DNA from: Campylobacter aviculae | GTDB taxonomy: Bacteria > Campylobacterota > Campylobacteria > Campylobacterales > Campylobacteraceae | Length of the DNA stretch: 64,000 nucleotides | Assembly (NCBI RefSeq): GCF_005406215.1 | Contig: NZ_NXMA01000005.1 | Span: 1 to 64,000 of the forward strand | Reading direction: 5' to 3' | Shown here: positions 30,717 through 40,922 of the stretch, one piece after another | Layout of the letters: each line of letters begins with the position of its first letter | How positions within the stretch are numbered: the stretch's first letter is position 1 | Notes under the pieces: model-generated | Database searches by the model: none | Told to the model about the DNA's origin: nothing | Seen by the model: the letters and a program-made list of their open reading frames with translations, nothing else | Program-made: the position numbers and the translations under genes

Positions 30717-30917
30717 ATGGTAAAATTATTATCAACATTATTATCAACTAAAGAGGTGGCAGAGTATTTAGGCTATCACAAAGATACAATACGCAAAATG
30801 AGAATGCGAAAAAATCAAAGCAAATATAATTTTCCACAAGGTTTTAAAATTGGAGGCACTATAAAATATGAAAAATCAGAAATAGATCAATGGTATAAAA
30901 GTCGCAGGGTGAGTTAA
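30717..30917 (+). CDS. AlpA/excisionase-like HTH protein
   Basis: 66 residues. L-S-T-K-E-V-A-E-Y-L-G-Y-H-K-D-T-I-R-K-M is the MerR/AlpA-type winged helix, ending in I-D-Q-W. It converges on and overlaps (4 bases) the integrase gene, the usual place for a recombination directionality factor. It may drive excision. Confidence 0.75.
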   Translation: MVKLLSTLLSTKEVAEYLGYHKDTIRKMRMRKNQSKYNFPQGFKIGGTIKYEKSEIDQWYKSRRVS

Positions 30918-32089
30918 ATTTTCCCTGCAATTCTTTCTATATAATCTCCCCACCACTGCATCAACTTTCTTTTAAGTTCTATATTATCCCCACGATTATA
31001 AGCTTTTAAAATAGCGTTTTTTTGTTCATGTGCTAAACAAAGTTCGGCTATATCCATACTAATACCATGTTCTTTTTGTTGCTCATTGGCTATACTTCTA
31101 AACATGGCACGAAAACCATGTGCTGTTTGAATCCCTTTGTATCCTAAGCGTTTATTTAGATTACAAGTAATATTTTCGCTATTATGACCTTTTTTAGAAC
31201 TTCCGGCAAATACATAATCATTGACTTTAATTTTTTTTTGTTCCTTTAAGATTTTAAGTGCTTGAGTGTTTAAAGCTATAATATGCTCTCTACGCATTTT
31301 CATTTTTTGAGCCGATATTATCCACAAACCATTTTTTAAATCAAATTCATCCCAAGTTGCATTTATAACATTACCTGGACGTTGAGCGCTTAAAAGATTA
31401 AACATTAAAAGTCTTTTATGGCTTTCTTTAATATCCGCATTTTTTAAAGTATGGATATATTTTTTAATCTCTTTTTCATCTAATAAAGTAGGTTGGTGGA
31501 TAGTAGCCTTTGGTTTTTTAAAAACAATACTATTTTTAATAGAAGCAACAGGGTTAAATTCTATTATTTCGAGTTGCAAAGCATATTCAAAAACCTTATT
31601 GATCCAGACCTTAGCTTTTTCAAGAGTGGCTGATTTATCCTCTAAGAGTTTTAAAACTTCCACAATTTCACTTCTTTTTATTTCAGTAATATTCCTATTT
31701 TCAAAACACTTGAAGATACTTTTTTTGTAATTTAGCCCTCTTTGGATCGTTTTTTTAGAAAAATTATTTTTGATGTTTAAATTTAATACTTCATCATATA
31801 TTTCTCCAAATTTTTGCCTTTTTGCATTTTTTATATTTTGTCCTTTTGTTTTCATTTTAAAGGCATTTAATGCTAATTCTCTAAGCTCTGCCAAAGAAAG
31901 CAAAGGATACTCTCCTATTTTTATATAAGTATCATTTGCTTGTCTTATTTTAAAAATTTTCTTACCACTTGGATAAACAAAAATATACAAACTTTTAATA
32001 CTCGGATCTGCAAATTTTATAAATTTTTTCCCATCTTCACATTTAATATTTTTTAAAAAACTATCGGTTAGTTTAGTAATTTTTGTCAT
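30914..32089 (-). CDS. int: Tyrosine-family site-specific integrase
   Basis: 391 residues. Catalytic residues of the tyrosine recombinases: Arg237 (A-Q-R-P-G-N), His324/Arg327 (H-G-F-R), His354 (L-A-H-E) and Tyr364 (K-A-Y-N-R-G). N-terminal SAM-like and DUF4102-like arm-binding region (residues 1-90). It lies about 210 bases from the 3' end of tRNA-Leu, pointing away from it. Three 12-base repeats between the gene and the tRNA could be arm sites. It inserts the prophage into the tRNA gene. Confidence 0.92.
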   Translation of the reverse strand: MTKITKLTDSFLKNIKCEDGKKFIKFADPSIKSLYIFVYPSGKKIFKIRQANDTYIKIGEYPLLSLAELRELALNAFKMKTKGQNIKNAKRQKFGEIYDEVLNLNIKNNFSKKTIQRGLNYKKSIFKCFENRNITEIKRSEIVEVLKLLEDKSATLEKAKVWINKVFEYALQLEIIEFNPVASIKNSIVFKKPKATIHQPTLLDEKEIKKYIHTLKNADIKESHKRLLMFNLLSAQRPGNVINATWDEFDLKNGLWIISAQKMKMRREHIIALNTQALKILKEQKKIKVNDYVFAGSSKKGHNSENITCNLNKRLGYKGIQTAHGFRAMFRSIANEQQKEHGISMDIAELCLAHEQKNAILKAYNRGDNIELKRKLMQWWGDYIERIAGKI

Positions 32090-32127
32090 TTTTTTCCTTG
32101 TATTTTAGTGTCTTTTTTTTGTAAAAA

Positions 32128-32170
32128 AGTAACCCACTTAGTAACCCACTTTTTTAAAAGTAACCCACTT
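32128..32170. repeat. Three direct 12-bp repeats, probable integrase arm sites
   Basis: AGTAACCCACTT at 32128-32139, 32140-32151 and 32159-32170, all the same orientation and exact. Located between the integrase start and the tRNA att core. Confidence 0.75.
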
Positions 32171-32297
32171 TTTACGCCACATTTTAGCACAAATTGCCAC
32201 ATAAAGCAACAATACAGCACAATTAACTAAAACCTTTTATTTTCGATATCTGACTACGATTTGAAGTATTTTAGAGGATTTATATATAGGAGTATAA

Positions 32298-32384
32298 TGG
32301 TGCCCAAGGTCGGACTCGAACCGACACAAGGTTGCCCTTACCAGATTTTGAGTCTGGCGCGTCTACCAGTTTCACCACTTGGGC
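32298..32384 (-). tRNA. tRNA-Leu(CAA), prophage attachment site
   Basis: 87-base class II tRNA on the minus strand: acceptor GCCCAAG/CTTGGGC, anticodon loop C-T-CAA-A-A, long variable arm, T-arm GGTTCGAGTCC and encoded CCA. Its 3' end faces the integrase, so the att core (end of the T-arm and acceptor) is probably around 32298-32325; the second att copy must be left of the window. Confidence 0.93.
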
Positions 32385-32462
32385 TTAAAGCTTGAATTAT
32401 ATCTTATTTAGACTAAAAAACAATTTAAAATTATTGTTTTATATTGAACAAGTTTTAACAAA

Positions 32463-32481
32463 TTTGGAACACTTATTGCTT
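32463..32481 (+). promoter_or_regulatory. Sigma-54 promoter of flgL
   Basis: TTTGGAAC-ACTTA-TTGCTT: GG and GC dinucleotides with ten bases between, fitting TGGNAC-N5-TTGCT. About 50-60 bases upstream of flgL. In C. jejuni mid-class flagellar genes depend on RpoN with FlgSR. Confidence 0.85.
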
Positions 32482-32537
32482 GTATTAATTTTAGCAAATA
32501 TTTGAAAAGATTTTAACTTTAAATTTTAAGGATGCAA

Positions 32538-34784
32538 ATGAGAGTTACAAATAAGCTCAATTTTACAAATTCTGTTAATACTTCAATGGGTGGGCAAAAT
32601 GCTTTGTATCAAATTTCTCAACAGATTTCTTCTGGATCGAAAATACAAAATTCTTATGAAGATGCAAGTGTTTATATAGACAATACGCGTTTAGAGTATG
32701 AATTAAAGGCTTTAGAGCAAGTTAAAGATGCAACAAGTTCAGCAAAAGAATTAACCGAAAATAGCATGAAGGCTTTGAAAGATATGGTTCAGCTTTTAGA
32801 AGATTTTAAAGTCAAGGTTACTCAAGCAGCAAGTGATAGCAATTCTCAAACATCAAGAGAAGCAATAGCAAAAGAATTGCAACGTATCAAAGAAAGCATT
32901 ATACAGCTTGCAAATACTAGTGTCAATGGTCAATATCTTTTTGCTGGATCTCAAGTTGCAAATAAACCTTTTGATTCTAATGGTAATTATTATGGAGATA
33001 AAAATAATATCAATGTTGTAACAGGAGCTGGAACTGAAAGCCCCTATAATATTCCAGGCTGGGATTTATTTTTTAAAGCTGATGGAGATTATAAAAAACA
33101 AATTACAACCAATGTTAGTTTTACAGATAATCGTTATACAGATAAAACTGAGTATCTAAATGGAGATTCTGCTTGGAAACAGCTTATCGGGCAAAATTAT
33201 GTTCAAGATGGAAAATTAGATGCTTACAAAGATTTTGAAGATAAAGATCAAAAACTTGATTTTCCATCATCAACGCTTTATGTTCAAGGAACTAGACCAG
33301 ACGGAACGAGTTTCAAAAGTGCCGTTTTAGTAAAGCCAGATGATAAAATAGAAGATGTAATGGAGCAAATTGGAGCCCTTTATGGTAATACTCCGAACAA
33401 TAAGGTTGTAGAAGTAAGTATTAATAACAGTGGCCAAATTCAAATCACAGATTTAAAGCAAGGCAATAATAAATTAGATTTTCACGCTGTAGCATACACT
33501 CCTCAAATGGAAACAACTGAAGATTTTAAGGTAATGGAAAAATTTGTTAAGGAAAATGACCTTAACATGGATGATGTTACAAATAAAGTTATGGAAGAAG
33601 CTACCAAAAATGGCGGAGATATCACAAACCTTACCTCTCCGGTTACAATCAAATTAACAGGAAAAGATGGAACTGAAAAAGAATTCACCTTTAGCTTGGC
33701 TCAAACTGACTTTATTAAAAGCAATATGACTGATTCAGATGGCAATAAAGCCAATGGTGCAGATTATGATAATGTTTATTTTGAAAAAAATGGAAATACG
33801 GTTTATGGTAATGTTTCTCAAGTAATCAAGGGAAGTAATGCTTATGCAACAGACTCAACTAAACTTAGTGAGGTTATGGCAGGTGATAGTCTTGATAATT
33901 CAGTTTTAAATTTAAAAGTAAATTCTAAAGGCGGAAAAACTTATGATGTAACTATAGATTTAGGAAAATCTACAGTAAGTTATCCTGATCCTGCTAATCC
34001 TGGTGAAACTATAAGCTTTCCTATTATGCATACAGATCCAACAACAGGAAACAGTGGGGTAGTGACAGCACCTAATGATATTACCTATGGACAAATTAAC
34101 GATATTATCGGAATGTTTGCTTCTGATAAAGTTCCTACTCAAAGCATTGCAGCCAATAATAATAAAGTTGATGCAGAAGGTTATGACACTATTCAACAAC
34201 TTATGAAAAATTCTCAAGCTACAGTGGATGTTAGCATGGATTATAAGGGGCGCATCAGTGTTACAGATAAGCTTTCTTCAGGAACTAACATTGAAATTTC
34301 TTTAAGTGATTCTCAAAGCGGTCAATTTCCTAAACCTCCATTAAGCACAACTGCACAAGTTACTGATGGACCGAATTTTAGTTTTAGCGCGAATAATGCT
34401 TTGATTATTGATGAACCTAATGTTGATATTATAAAAGATCTTGATAGTATGATTGAAGCAGTTTTAAATGGAAACATGAGAGCTGATGCTGATTCAAGCG
34501 ATCCAAGAAATACAGGAATGCAAGGTGCTTTAGAAAGACTTGATCATTTAGCCGATCACGTAAGCAAACTTAATACAACCTTGGGTGCTTATCATAATAT
34601 CATAGATGGAGTAAATACTCGAGTGAGTTTTTTAAGTGTTAATGTTGAAAGTATTAAATCAAATGTTATTGATATAGATTTTGGTGAAGCTATGATAAAT
34701 CTAATGCAAACCCAACTTGCATACCAAGCTTCTCTTAAAGCTAGTACAACCATATCTCAACTGAGTTTATTAAATTATATGTAA
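32538..34784 (+). CDS. flgL: Flagellar hook-filament junction protein FlgL (HAP3)
   Basis: 748 residues from the ATG at 32538 (M-R-V-T-N-K-L-N-F), with AAGG six bases upstream; an ATG two codons earlier lacks spacing. N- and C-terminal flagellin-like coiled-coil domains (Q-I-S-S-G-S-K-I-Q-N-S-Y-E-D near residue 31; F-G-E-A-M-I-N-L-M-Q-T-Q-L-A-Y near the end) flank a long surface-exposed middle region, larger than in enterobacteria. It joins hook and filament. Cj0887c/flaD equivalent by recollection. Controlled by the sigma-54 promoter just upstream. Confidence 0.93.
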   Translation: MRVTNKLNFTNSVNTSMGGQNALYQISQQISSGSKIQNSYEDASVYIDNTRLEYELKALEQVKDATSSAKELTENSMKALKDMVQLLEDFKVKVTQAASDSNSQTSREAIAKELQRIKESIIQLANTSVNGQYLFAGSQVANKPFDSNGNYYGDKNNINVVTGAGTESPYNIPGWDLFFKADGDYKKQITTNVSFTDNRYTDKTEYLNGDSAWKQLIGQNYVQDGKLDAYKDFEDKDQKLDFPSSTLYVQGTRPDGTSFKSAVLVKPDDKIEDVMEQIGALYGNTPNNKVVEVSINNSGQIQITDLKQGNNKLDFHAVAYTPQMETTEDFKVMEKFVKENDLNMDDVTNKVMEEATKNGGDITNLTSPVTIKLTGKDGTEKEFTFSLAQTDFIKSNMTDSDGNKANGADYDNVYFEKNGNTVYGNVSQVIKGSNAYATDSTKLSEVMAGDSLDNSVLNLKVNSKGGKTYDVTIDLGKSTVSYPDPANPGETISFPIMHTDPTTGNSGVVTAPNDITYGQINDIIGMFASDKVPTQSIAANNNKVDAEGYDTIQQLMKNSQATVDVSMDYKGRISVTDKLSSGTNIEISLSDSQSGQFPKPPLSTTAQVTDGPNFSFSANNALIIDEPNVDIIKDLDSMIEAVLNGNMRADADSSDPRNTGMQGALERLDHLADHVSKLNTTLGAYHNIIDGVNTRVSFLSVNVESIKSNVIDIDFGEAMINLMQTQLAYQASLKASTTISQLSLLNYM

Positions 34785-34831
34785 AATTATGTTATAATGG
34801 CTTCTTGGAAAATTATTTTTAAGGAAAAAAC

Positions 34832-37828
34832 ATCAAAAAAGAAGCCATTTTTACTATTTCTACTTTTGGTATTTTCTATTTATGTCTTTGTATGCTAACT
34901 CCTAGCATGGGAAGTTGGATTTATAAAATAAATTTATTTTTATTTGGAGAATTTGGATATTATTACCCTTTTTCGCTTTTTGTTTTAAATTATTTTTATT
35001 ATAAAAAAAATTATCAAATAGAAAATTTTTCACGTCAAGAGCTTTTTGGTATAGGTTTTGCTTTTTTTTCAATTTTATTATTATTTTCTGTACTTTATAA
35101 GGATTTTGGCTATATATTAGAAATTATTTATATGGTTTTTTCTACTATTTTGGGACATACTGGTAGTGGGATATTTGCACTTTTGCTTTTTATTTTTTCA
35201 CTTATTTTATTATTTCCAAAATTTGCAAAAGAACTTTTTAGAATCGAATTAAATTTTGAGATCTTATTAAAAATTGAAAATATTTTAAAACTACGTTTAA
35301 TGAAAATTTTTGGCGGAGATAATGATAAAGATGATATAGGCAAATCCGAACCACAAGCTCCTATAATTCAAATCAAACAAAGTGATTCAATGGTAAAAAA
35401 AACAGCCTTAACTCAGACAGAAGAGCTTGTAAGATTAAGCAATATTAATGCTAGTGAAAATTCTATTGTAACAGCTAAAGAAAATTTTGAAAAACTAAAA
35501 AGTCAAATTCTAGATGAAAAAGTAGAGGTTGATAAAGAAAGTTTAAAAGAAGCTAAAAGTTTTGTTTATGAAAATTCACCGCAAGTTAGAAATTTTGCCC
35601 AAAAAGCTAGTCGATCAAGTATCAGTCTTGATGAAGAATTTAATTTTATTTTAAAAGAAGAGGTAAATATGATTCCGGAGCGTTTTTTAAAACCTAAAAA
35701 ACCCGAAGATATAAAACAAATAGATGTAATAAATAAAAATTTAGATGAGCCAAGCTATAAGCGAAAAAATATCCAAATTTCTATTCCAAAGCAAGAGATA
35801 AAGACAAAAATTTTTAGCAAAGAGCTAGAATTAAGTGAAGAGTTACTACAAAAAGCAAAACTAGAACAAGAATACAAAGCTTATCAAAATGAAATTTTAG
35901 AAAACAAAGTTCAAGAAAGGATAAAAGAATTAGAGGAGAATGATAAAACAGAATCTGGTTTAAATATAATTCAAGGAAACAAATATACTTTTAATCAAAC
36001 AAATGAAGAGCAGAATCAAAGAGAAGAGTTTTTTGATGCAAAGAAAGAAAATCCAAATAAACAAAATACAACTAATGATGCAGAGGTTGAAGTTCTAGAC
36101 TTTAATGAAGAAGAATTTGAATCCAAAAAAGTAGAGCTTATGAATGAAAATACGGATGATTTTATGCCTATAGTTGAAGAATTAAATCATCCTTATATAG
36201 AGCCGATTCCTATAATAAAACTTGATGATAGTCAGAAAAATGAAACACAAGACAATAGGGTAATTTTACAGCAGTTGGATGAGGGTGAAAAAAACCAGAA
36301 TTTTAAAGAAAATAAATTACAAGATGATAAGCATGAAATCATTGAACAAAAGGCGATTTTAGCTAAAGAAATTGAACTCAATAAAACTCTTTTAAGAGAA
36401 ATTGAGCAAGGAGAGCTTGAGGAACCAAAAGATTTTAAACTCCCTTCACTTGACTTTTTAAGCAATTCTAATCAATACAAACAGGATATCAATGAAAGCG
36501 AAATAGATAAAAAAATTTATAATTTGCTTGAAAAATTACGTCGCTTTAAAATAGGGGGTGATGTTACTAGAACCTATGTTGGGCCTGTAGTGACTACCTT
36601 TGAATTTCGTCCAAGTGCCGATGTAAAAGTAAGTAGAATTTTAAACCTTCAAGATGATTTAACTATGGCCTTAATGGCAAAATCAATACGTATTCAAGCT
36701 CCAATTCCTGGAAAAGATGTAGTAGGGATTGAAGTCCCAAATGAAGAAATACAGACTATTTATTTGCGTGAAATTTTAGAAAGCGAAGTATTTAAAAATT
36801 CCAAAAGTCCTTTAACAATAGCCCTAGGAAAAGATATAGTAGGAAATGCTTTTGTAACCGATCTTAAAAAATTACCTCATTTATTGATAGCTGGGACAAC
36901 TGGAAGTGGAAAAAGTGTAGGTATTAACTCTATGCTTTTAAGTCTTTTATATCGCAATTCTCCAAAAACTCTACGTTTAATGATGATCGATCCAAAAATG
37001 CTTGAATTTAGCATTTACAATGATATTCCTCATCTTTTAACCCCAGTGATTACAGATCCTAAAAAAGCTATCAATGCTCTTTCTAATATGGTAGCAGAAA
37101 TGGAAAGACGCTATAGATTAATGGCGGATGCAAAAACTAAAAATATAGAAAATTATAATGAAAAGATGAAAGAAATAGGAGAGGAAGAGTTACCTTTTAT
37201 TGTTGTTATTATTGATGAGTTGGCTGATTTAATGATGACTGCAGGCAAAGATGTGGAATTTTACATAGGACGTCTTGCACAAATGGCAAGAGCAAGTGGA
37301 ATTCACTTAATTGTTGCAACTCAACGTCCTTCTGTAGATGTGGTAACTGGTCTTATTAAAGCAAATTTACCGAGTAGAATTTCCTATAAAGTAGGGCAGA
37401 AAATAGATTCTAAGGTGATTTTAGATGCTATGGGAGCCGAAAGCTTACTGGGAAGAGGGGACTGTTTATTTACCCCTCCTGGAACTAGTTCTATTGTAAG
37501 ATTACACGCTCCATTTGCAAGTGAATTTGAGATAGAAAAAATTGTAGATTTTTTAAAAGATCAACAAAGCGTAGAATATGATGAAAGCTTTTTAAAAGAT
37601 CAGCAAAGTGCAGGAGTTACAAGTGAAACAAATTTTAATAATAGCGATTATGACGAGCTTTATGAAGATGCTAAAAATATAGTTTTAACAGATAGAAAAA
37701 CAAGTATTTCTTATTTGCAAAGAAAGTTAAATATAGGCTACAACCGTGCCGCAAATATTATTGATCAACTAACAGAGGGTGGGGTTCTTAGTGATCCAAA
37801 TGCCAAAGGACAAAGAGAGATTTTATAA
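34832..37828 (+). CDS. ftsK: DNA translocase FtsK
   Basis: About 998 residues if initiated at ATC 34832, or 978 from the ATG at 34892. AAGGA lies six bases before the ATC, and the extra residues (I-K-K-E-A-I-F-T-I-S-T-F-G-I) complete the first membrane helix, so a non-AUG start is likely. Four N-terminal membrane helices, a long charged linker, then the motor: Walker A G-T-T-G-S-G-K-S-V, Walker B V-V-I-I-D-E-L-A-D, and the winged gamma domain at the C-terminus (S-Y-L-Q-R-K-L-N-I-G-Y-N-R-A). It pumps chromosome ends to the division site for dimer resolution. Confidence 0.93.
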   Translation: MKKEAIFTISTFGIFYLCLCMLTPSMGSWIYKINLFLFGEFGYYYPFSLFVLNYFYYKKNYQIENFSRQELFGIGFAFFSILLLFSVLYKDFGYILEIIYMVFSTILGHTGSGIFALLLFIFSLILLFPKFAKELFRIELNFEILLKIENILKLRLMKIFGGDNDKDDIGKSEPQAPIIQIKQSDSMVKKTALTQTEELVRLSNINASENSIVTAKENFEKLKSQILDEKVEVDKESLKEAKSFVYENSPQVRNFAQKASRSSISLDEEFNFILKEEVNMIPERFLKPKKPEDIKQIDVINKNLDEPSYKRKNIQISIPKQEIKTKIFSKELELSEELLQKAKLEQEYKAYQNEILENKVQERIKELEENDKTESGLNIIQGNKYTFNQTNEEQNQREEFFDAKKENPNKQNTTNDAEVEVLDFNEEEFESKKVELMNENTDDFMPIVEELNHPYIEPIPIIKLDDSQKNETQDNRVILQQLDEGEKNQNFKENKLQDDKHEIIEQKAILAKEIELNKTLLREIEQGELEEPKDFKLPSLDFLSNSNQYKQDINESEIDKKIYNLLEKLRRFKIGGDVTRTYVGPVVTTFEFRPSADVKVSRILNLQDDLTMALMAKSIRIQAPIPGKDVVGIEVPNEEIQTIYLREILESEVFKNSKSPLTIALGKDIVGNAFVTDLKKLPHLLIAGTTGSGKSVGINSMLLSLLYRNSPKTLRLMMIDPKMLEFSIYNDIPHLLTPVITDPKKAINALSNMVAEMERRYRLMADAKTKNIENYNEKMKEIGEEELPFIVVIIDELADLMMTAGKDVEFYIGRLAQMARASGIHLIVATQRPSVDVVTGLIKANLPSRISYKVGQKIDSKVILDAMGAESLLGRGDCLFTPPGTSSIVRLHAPFASEFEIEKIVDFLKDQQSVEYDESFLKDQQSAGVTSETNFNNSDYDELYEDAKNIVLTDRKTSISYLQRKLNIGYNRAANIIDQLTEGGVLSDPNAKGQREIL

Positions 37829-37875
37829 AGTTTAAATAAAAATTTTCTATGTATCAAAATTAGAACTAAAAATAT

Positions 37876-37898
37876 AAAAAGCTCTTTGCGAGCTTTTT
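37876..37898. terminator. Bidirectional terminator ftsK / rpsO
   Basis: AAAAAGCTC-TTTGC-GAGCTTTTT between the convergent ftsK and rpsO genes; A/T runs on both sides serve both strands. Confidence 0.85.
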
Positions 37899-38169
37899 AT
37901 TTATCTCTAAGATTTAATTCTGTAATTAATTTGCTATAAGAATTGTAATCTTTTCTCTTAAGATAGGCTAAAAGTCTTTTTCTTTGACCGACTAGTTTTA
38001 AAAGTCCTAATCTTGAAGAAAAATCTTTTTTATAAATTTTTAAATGTTCAGTAAGTTCAGCAATTCTTGCACTTAAAAGTGCCACTTGAACTTCTGTTGA
38101 ACCAGTATCACCTGGTTTTCTGGCGAATTTCGCAACAATTTCTGCTTTTTTAGCCGAATCCAAAGCCAT
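37897..38169 (-). CDS. rpsO: Ribosomal protein S15
   Basis: 90 residues, the standard length. [16 protein letters not shown] is diagnostic, followed by [12 protein letters not shown] and [12 protein letters not shown]. Binds 16S rRNA in the platform of the small subunit. GGAGGT precedes the ATG. Encoded alone against the direction of its neighbours. Confidence 0.97.
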   Translation of the reverse strand: MALDSAKKAEIVAKFARKPGDTGSTEVQVALLSARIAELTEHLKIYKKDFSSRLGLLKLVGQRKRLLAYLKRKDYNSYSKLITELNLRDK

Positions 38170-38337
38170 AATAGACCTCCTGATTGGTTTAAATTTTTTA
38201 GAGCTTTGATTATATCGAATTAAAACAAAAAATAAACTGAAGTATATTTTATTTTCTAAAATTGTAAATTTTAAGCCGTTTTCTAAGATTTTTTTATTAT
38301 AATTGAGTTTTTGTGTATAATATATTAAGGAGATTTT

Positions 38338-38736
38338 GTGCTACTTACTAAAGCTAGTGAATATGCTTTGCTTTCTTTGATTTATATTGCCCAAAAAGAA
38401 AAACCTCAAGATGTAGATTTTTTATCTACCGAGCTTAATATTCCAAAAAGTTTTTTAGCAAAAATCTTACAAACTTTAGCTAGAGATAATTTGCTTCAAT
38501 CTTTTAAAGGTATAAAAGGAGGGTTTACCTTAATAAAAGATCCTAAAGAATATAGTATAAAAGAAATTATAAATAGTGTAGAAAAAAAAGATGTAAGTGT
38601 TTTTGAGTGCAGTAGCGGAGTGTGTCCAAGCAATAAAGAAAAAGATTGCACACTGATGCCTATGCTTACAAAATTACAAGATAAAATAGATGAATTTTTA
38701 AATTCTATTACTTTAGCAGATATTATGAAAAAATAA
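38338..38736 (+). CDS. Rrf2-family regulator, putative Fe-S sensor
   Basis: 132 residues; starts with GTG at 38338 behind AAGGAGA. N-terminal winged helix ([13 protein letters not shown]). Three Cys late in the protein (F-E-C-S-S-G-V-C, then K-D-C-T) match the cluster-binding loop of IscR/NsrR-like members, so it may sense iron-sulphur status or nitric oxide. Adjoins flhA with no gap (TAAATG). Cj0883c equivalent by recollection. Confidence 0.8.
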   Translation: MLLTKASEYALLSLIYIAQKEKPQDVDFLSTELNIPKSFLAKILQTLARDNLLQSFKGIKGGFTLIKDPKEYSIKEIINSVEKKDVSVFECSSGVCPSNKEKDCTLMPMLTKLQDKIDEFLNSITLADIMKK

Positions 38737-40914
38737 ATGGCAAAAAAAAATAAAATATTTGACCTTGTTTTTCCCTTCTTAGGGCCGTTGATTGGACCAG
38801 TTTTAAAAGCAAAAAGTCTTACTATAGTCGGCTTTATAGTTTGTATTTTAGCTATTATTATTGTTCCTTTGCCAAGTCCTATTTTGGATTTTTTTCTAGC
38901 TTTAAGTATTGCTTTGTCAGTATTAATTATCTTAATTTCTATTTATATTCCAAAACCAACCGATTTAACCACTTTTCCAACTTTGATTTTAATTATAACG
39001 CTTTTTAGGCTTTCTTTAAATATTGCCACAACGCGTATGATTTTAAGCGAAGGTCAAAATGGACCTGAAGTTGTAAGTGAAATCATTGCTTCTTTTGGTG
39101 AATTTGTGGTTGGTGGAAATATGGTTATAGGGGTAATCGTATTTTGTATCCTAGTTTTAATCAATTTTATGGTTGTAACTAAAGGTAGTACCAGAGTTTC
39201 TGAAGTACAAGCAAGATTTACACTCGATGCAATGCCCGGTAAGCAAATGGCTATTGATGCCGATTTAAATGCAGGTCTTATAGATGAACAAACAGCGCGT
39301 GCAAGGCGTCAAGAAATTATCGCTGAAGCAAATTTTTATGGCGCAATGGATGGTTCGAGTAAATTTATCAAAGGTGATGCAGTTGCCGGTATTATTATTA
39401 CAATTATTAATATTATCGGTGGTTTTTTAATCGGTTCTTTTCAGCATGATATGCCATTATCTACAGCCGCTTCAACCTATACTATACTCACTATAGGAGA
39501 TGGTCTTGTATCTCAAATTCCTGGCCTTATAACCTCTACAGCTACGGCTATTATCATTACTCGTGCAAGCAAGGATGAAGATAATTTTGCTGAAGGAACC
39601 TTGAATCAACTTTTAAGTGAATATAGAACTTTATTAATCGTAGGTTTTGTTTTGTTTATTTTTGCTTTGGTGCCGGGTTTGCCTCACTTATCTTTAGGTT
39701 TTATGTCTTTGGTATTTTTAGGACTTGGATATCTAACAAAACAAGTTAAAGAAGGTAAAATAGAAATCATGGCAGCTAAAAAGACAAAACCAAGTGCCGC
39801 TGCAGGTGGAGCTACTACATCAAATGCAGCAGGTGCAGCTCCTGCCAAAAAAAGCGAAGAAGAAATTTTAAAAGAAGAAGAGCATAAAATTAATGATATT
39901 CTTAAAGTTGAAATTTTAGAACTTGAACTTGGATATGGACTTATAAAACTGGCTGAAAGCGAATTGACTGAAAGAATTAGATCCATGAGAAGAAGTATCG
40001 CAGAGAGCTTAGGATTTTTAATGCCAAAAATAAGAATTCGTGACAATTTAAGACTTAAGCCTAATGAATACAGCTTTAAGCTAAAGGGAGTTTCTATAGC
40101 GAGTGCTGAAATTTATCCGGATAAATATTTGGCTATGGATAGTGGATTTATCACCGAAGAAATTGAGGGTATAGCTACAAAAGAACCTGCTTTTAATTCC
40201 GATGCACTTTGGATTGATGCGAATTTAAAAGATGAAGCAACTCTTAATGGTTATATAGTGATCGATCCTGCGAGTGTGATTTCAACTCACATGAGTGAGC
40301 TTATTAAATCACATGCAAGCGAGCTTTTAACACGTCAAGAAGTGCAAAACCTTTTAGATAAGGTTAAAAACGATTATCCTATTATAGTTGAAGGTGCTTT
40401 AAGTGTAGCACCTGTAAGTCTTATTCAAAAGATTTTAAAAGATTTACTCAAGTATCATATACCGATTAAAGATATGCTTACTATTTTAGAATCAGTTAGT
40501 GATATTGCTGAAGTGAGCAAAAGTTTTGATATGATTATAGAGCATGTTAGGGCATCACTAGCAAGAATGATTACAAATATGTATCTAGACGACAAAGGAA
40601 ATTTAGATATTTTTATTTTAGATTCTGCTAGTTCGGCAATTTTAATGGAAAATGTCCAATTTAGAGATGGTAGCTATCATTTGCCTTTAAGTGTGGCACA
40701 AACTGGTGTTTTAGTGGATACTTTAAGAGCTGAAGTGGCCGCGGTTTCTAATGGTCGCATCAAACCTTTCATACTTTGCGTTGAACCACAGCTTAGAAAA
40801 TTTATTGCTGATATTTGCTATAACTTTAATATTAACATTGTTGTGCTAAGCTTTGCTGAAATTGCTGAAAATACCAATTTTAATACAGAAGGTATTATTA
40901 AGATAGAACTTTAA
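38737..40914 (+). CDS. flhA: Flagellar export gate protein FlhA
   Basis: 725 residues. Eight membrane helices in the first ~330 residues. The FHIPEP signature region is V-S-E-V-Q-A-R-F-T-L-D-A-M-P-G-K-Q-M-A (about 150-168), then D-A-D-L-N-A-G. An Ala/Pro linker (about 350-375) leads to the cytoplasmic ring domain. Energises export of flagellar proteins; in C. jejuni the export apparatus also feeds the FlgS signal for sigma-54 transcription. Confidence 0.96.
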   Translation: MAKKNKIFDLVFPFLGPLIGPVLKAKSLTIVGFIVCILAIIIVPLPSPILDFFLALSIALSVLIILISIYIPKPTDLTTFPTLILIITLFRLSLNIATTRMILSEGQNGPEVVSEIIASFGEFVVGGNMVIGVIVFCILVLINFMVVTKGSTRVSEVQARFTLDAMPGKQMAIDADLNAGLIDEQTARARRQEIIAEANFYGAMDGSSKFIKGDAVAGIIITIINIIGGFLIGSFQHDMPLSTAASTYTILTIGDGLVSQIPGLITSTATAIIITRASKDEDNFAEGTLNQLLSEYRTLLIVGFVLFIFALVPGLPHLSLGFMSLVFLGLGYLTKQVKEGKIEIMAAKKTKPSAAAGGATTSNAAGAAPAKKSEEEILKEEEHKINDILKVEILELELGYGLIKLAESELTERIRSMRRSIAESLGFLMPKIRIRDNLRLKPNEYSFKLKGVSIASAEIYPDKYLAMDSGFITEEIEGIATKEPAFNSDALWIDANLKDEATLNGYIVIDPASVISTHMSELIKSHASELLTRQEVQNLLDKVKNDYPIIVEGALSVAPVSLIQKILKDLLKYHIPIKDMLTILESVSDIAEVSKSFDMIIEHVRASLARMITNMYLDDKGNLDIFILDSASSAILMENVQFRDGSYHLPLSVAQTGVLVDTLRAEVAAVSNGRIKPFILCVEPQLRKFIADICYNFNINIVVLSFAEIAENTNFNTEGIIKIEL

Positions 40915-40922
40915 GGAAAATA

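Noticed and set aside
38338-38736. Naming the Rrf2 regulator iscR or nsrR
   Set aside because: The cysteines fit both families and no target site or isc operon is in view.
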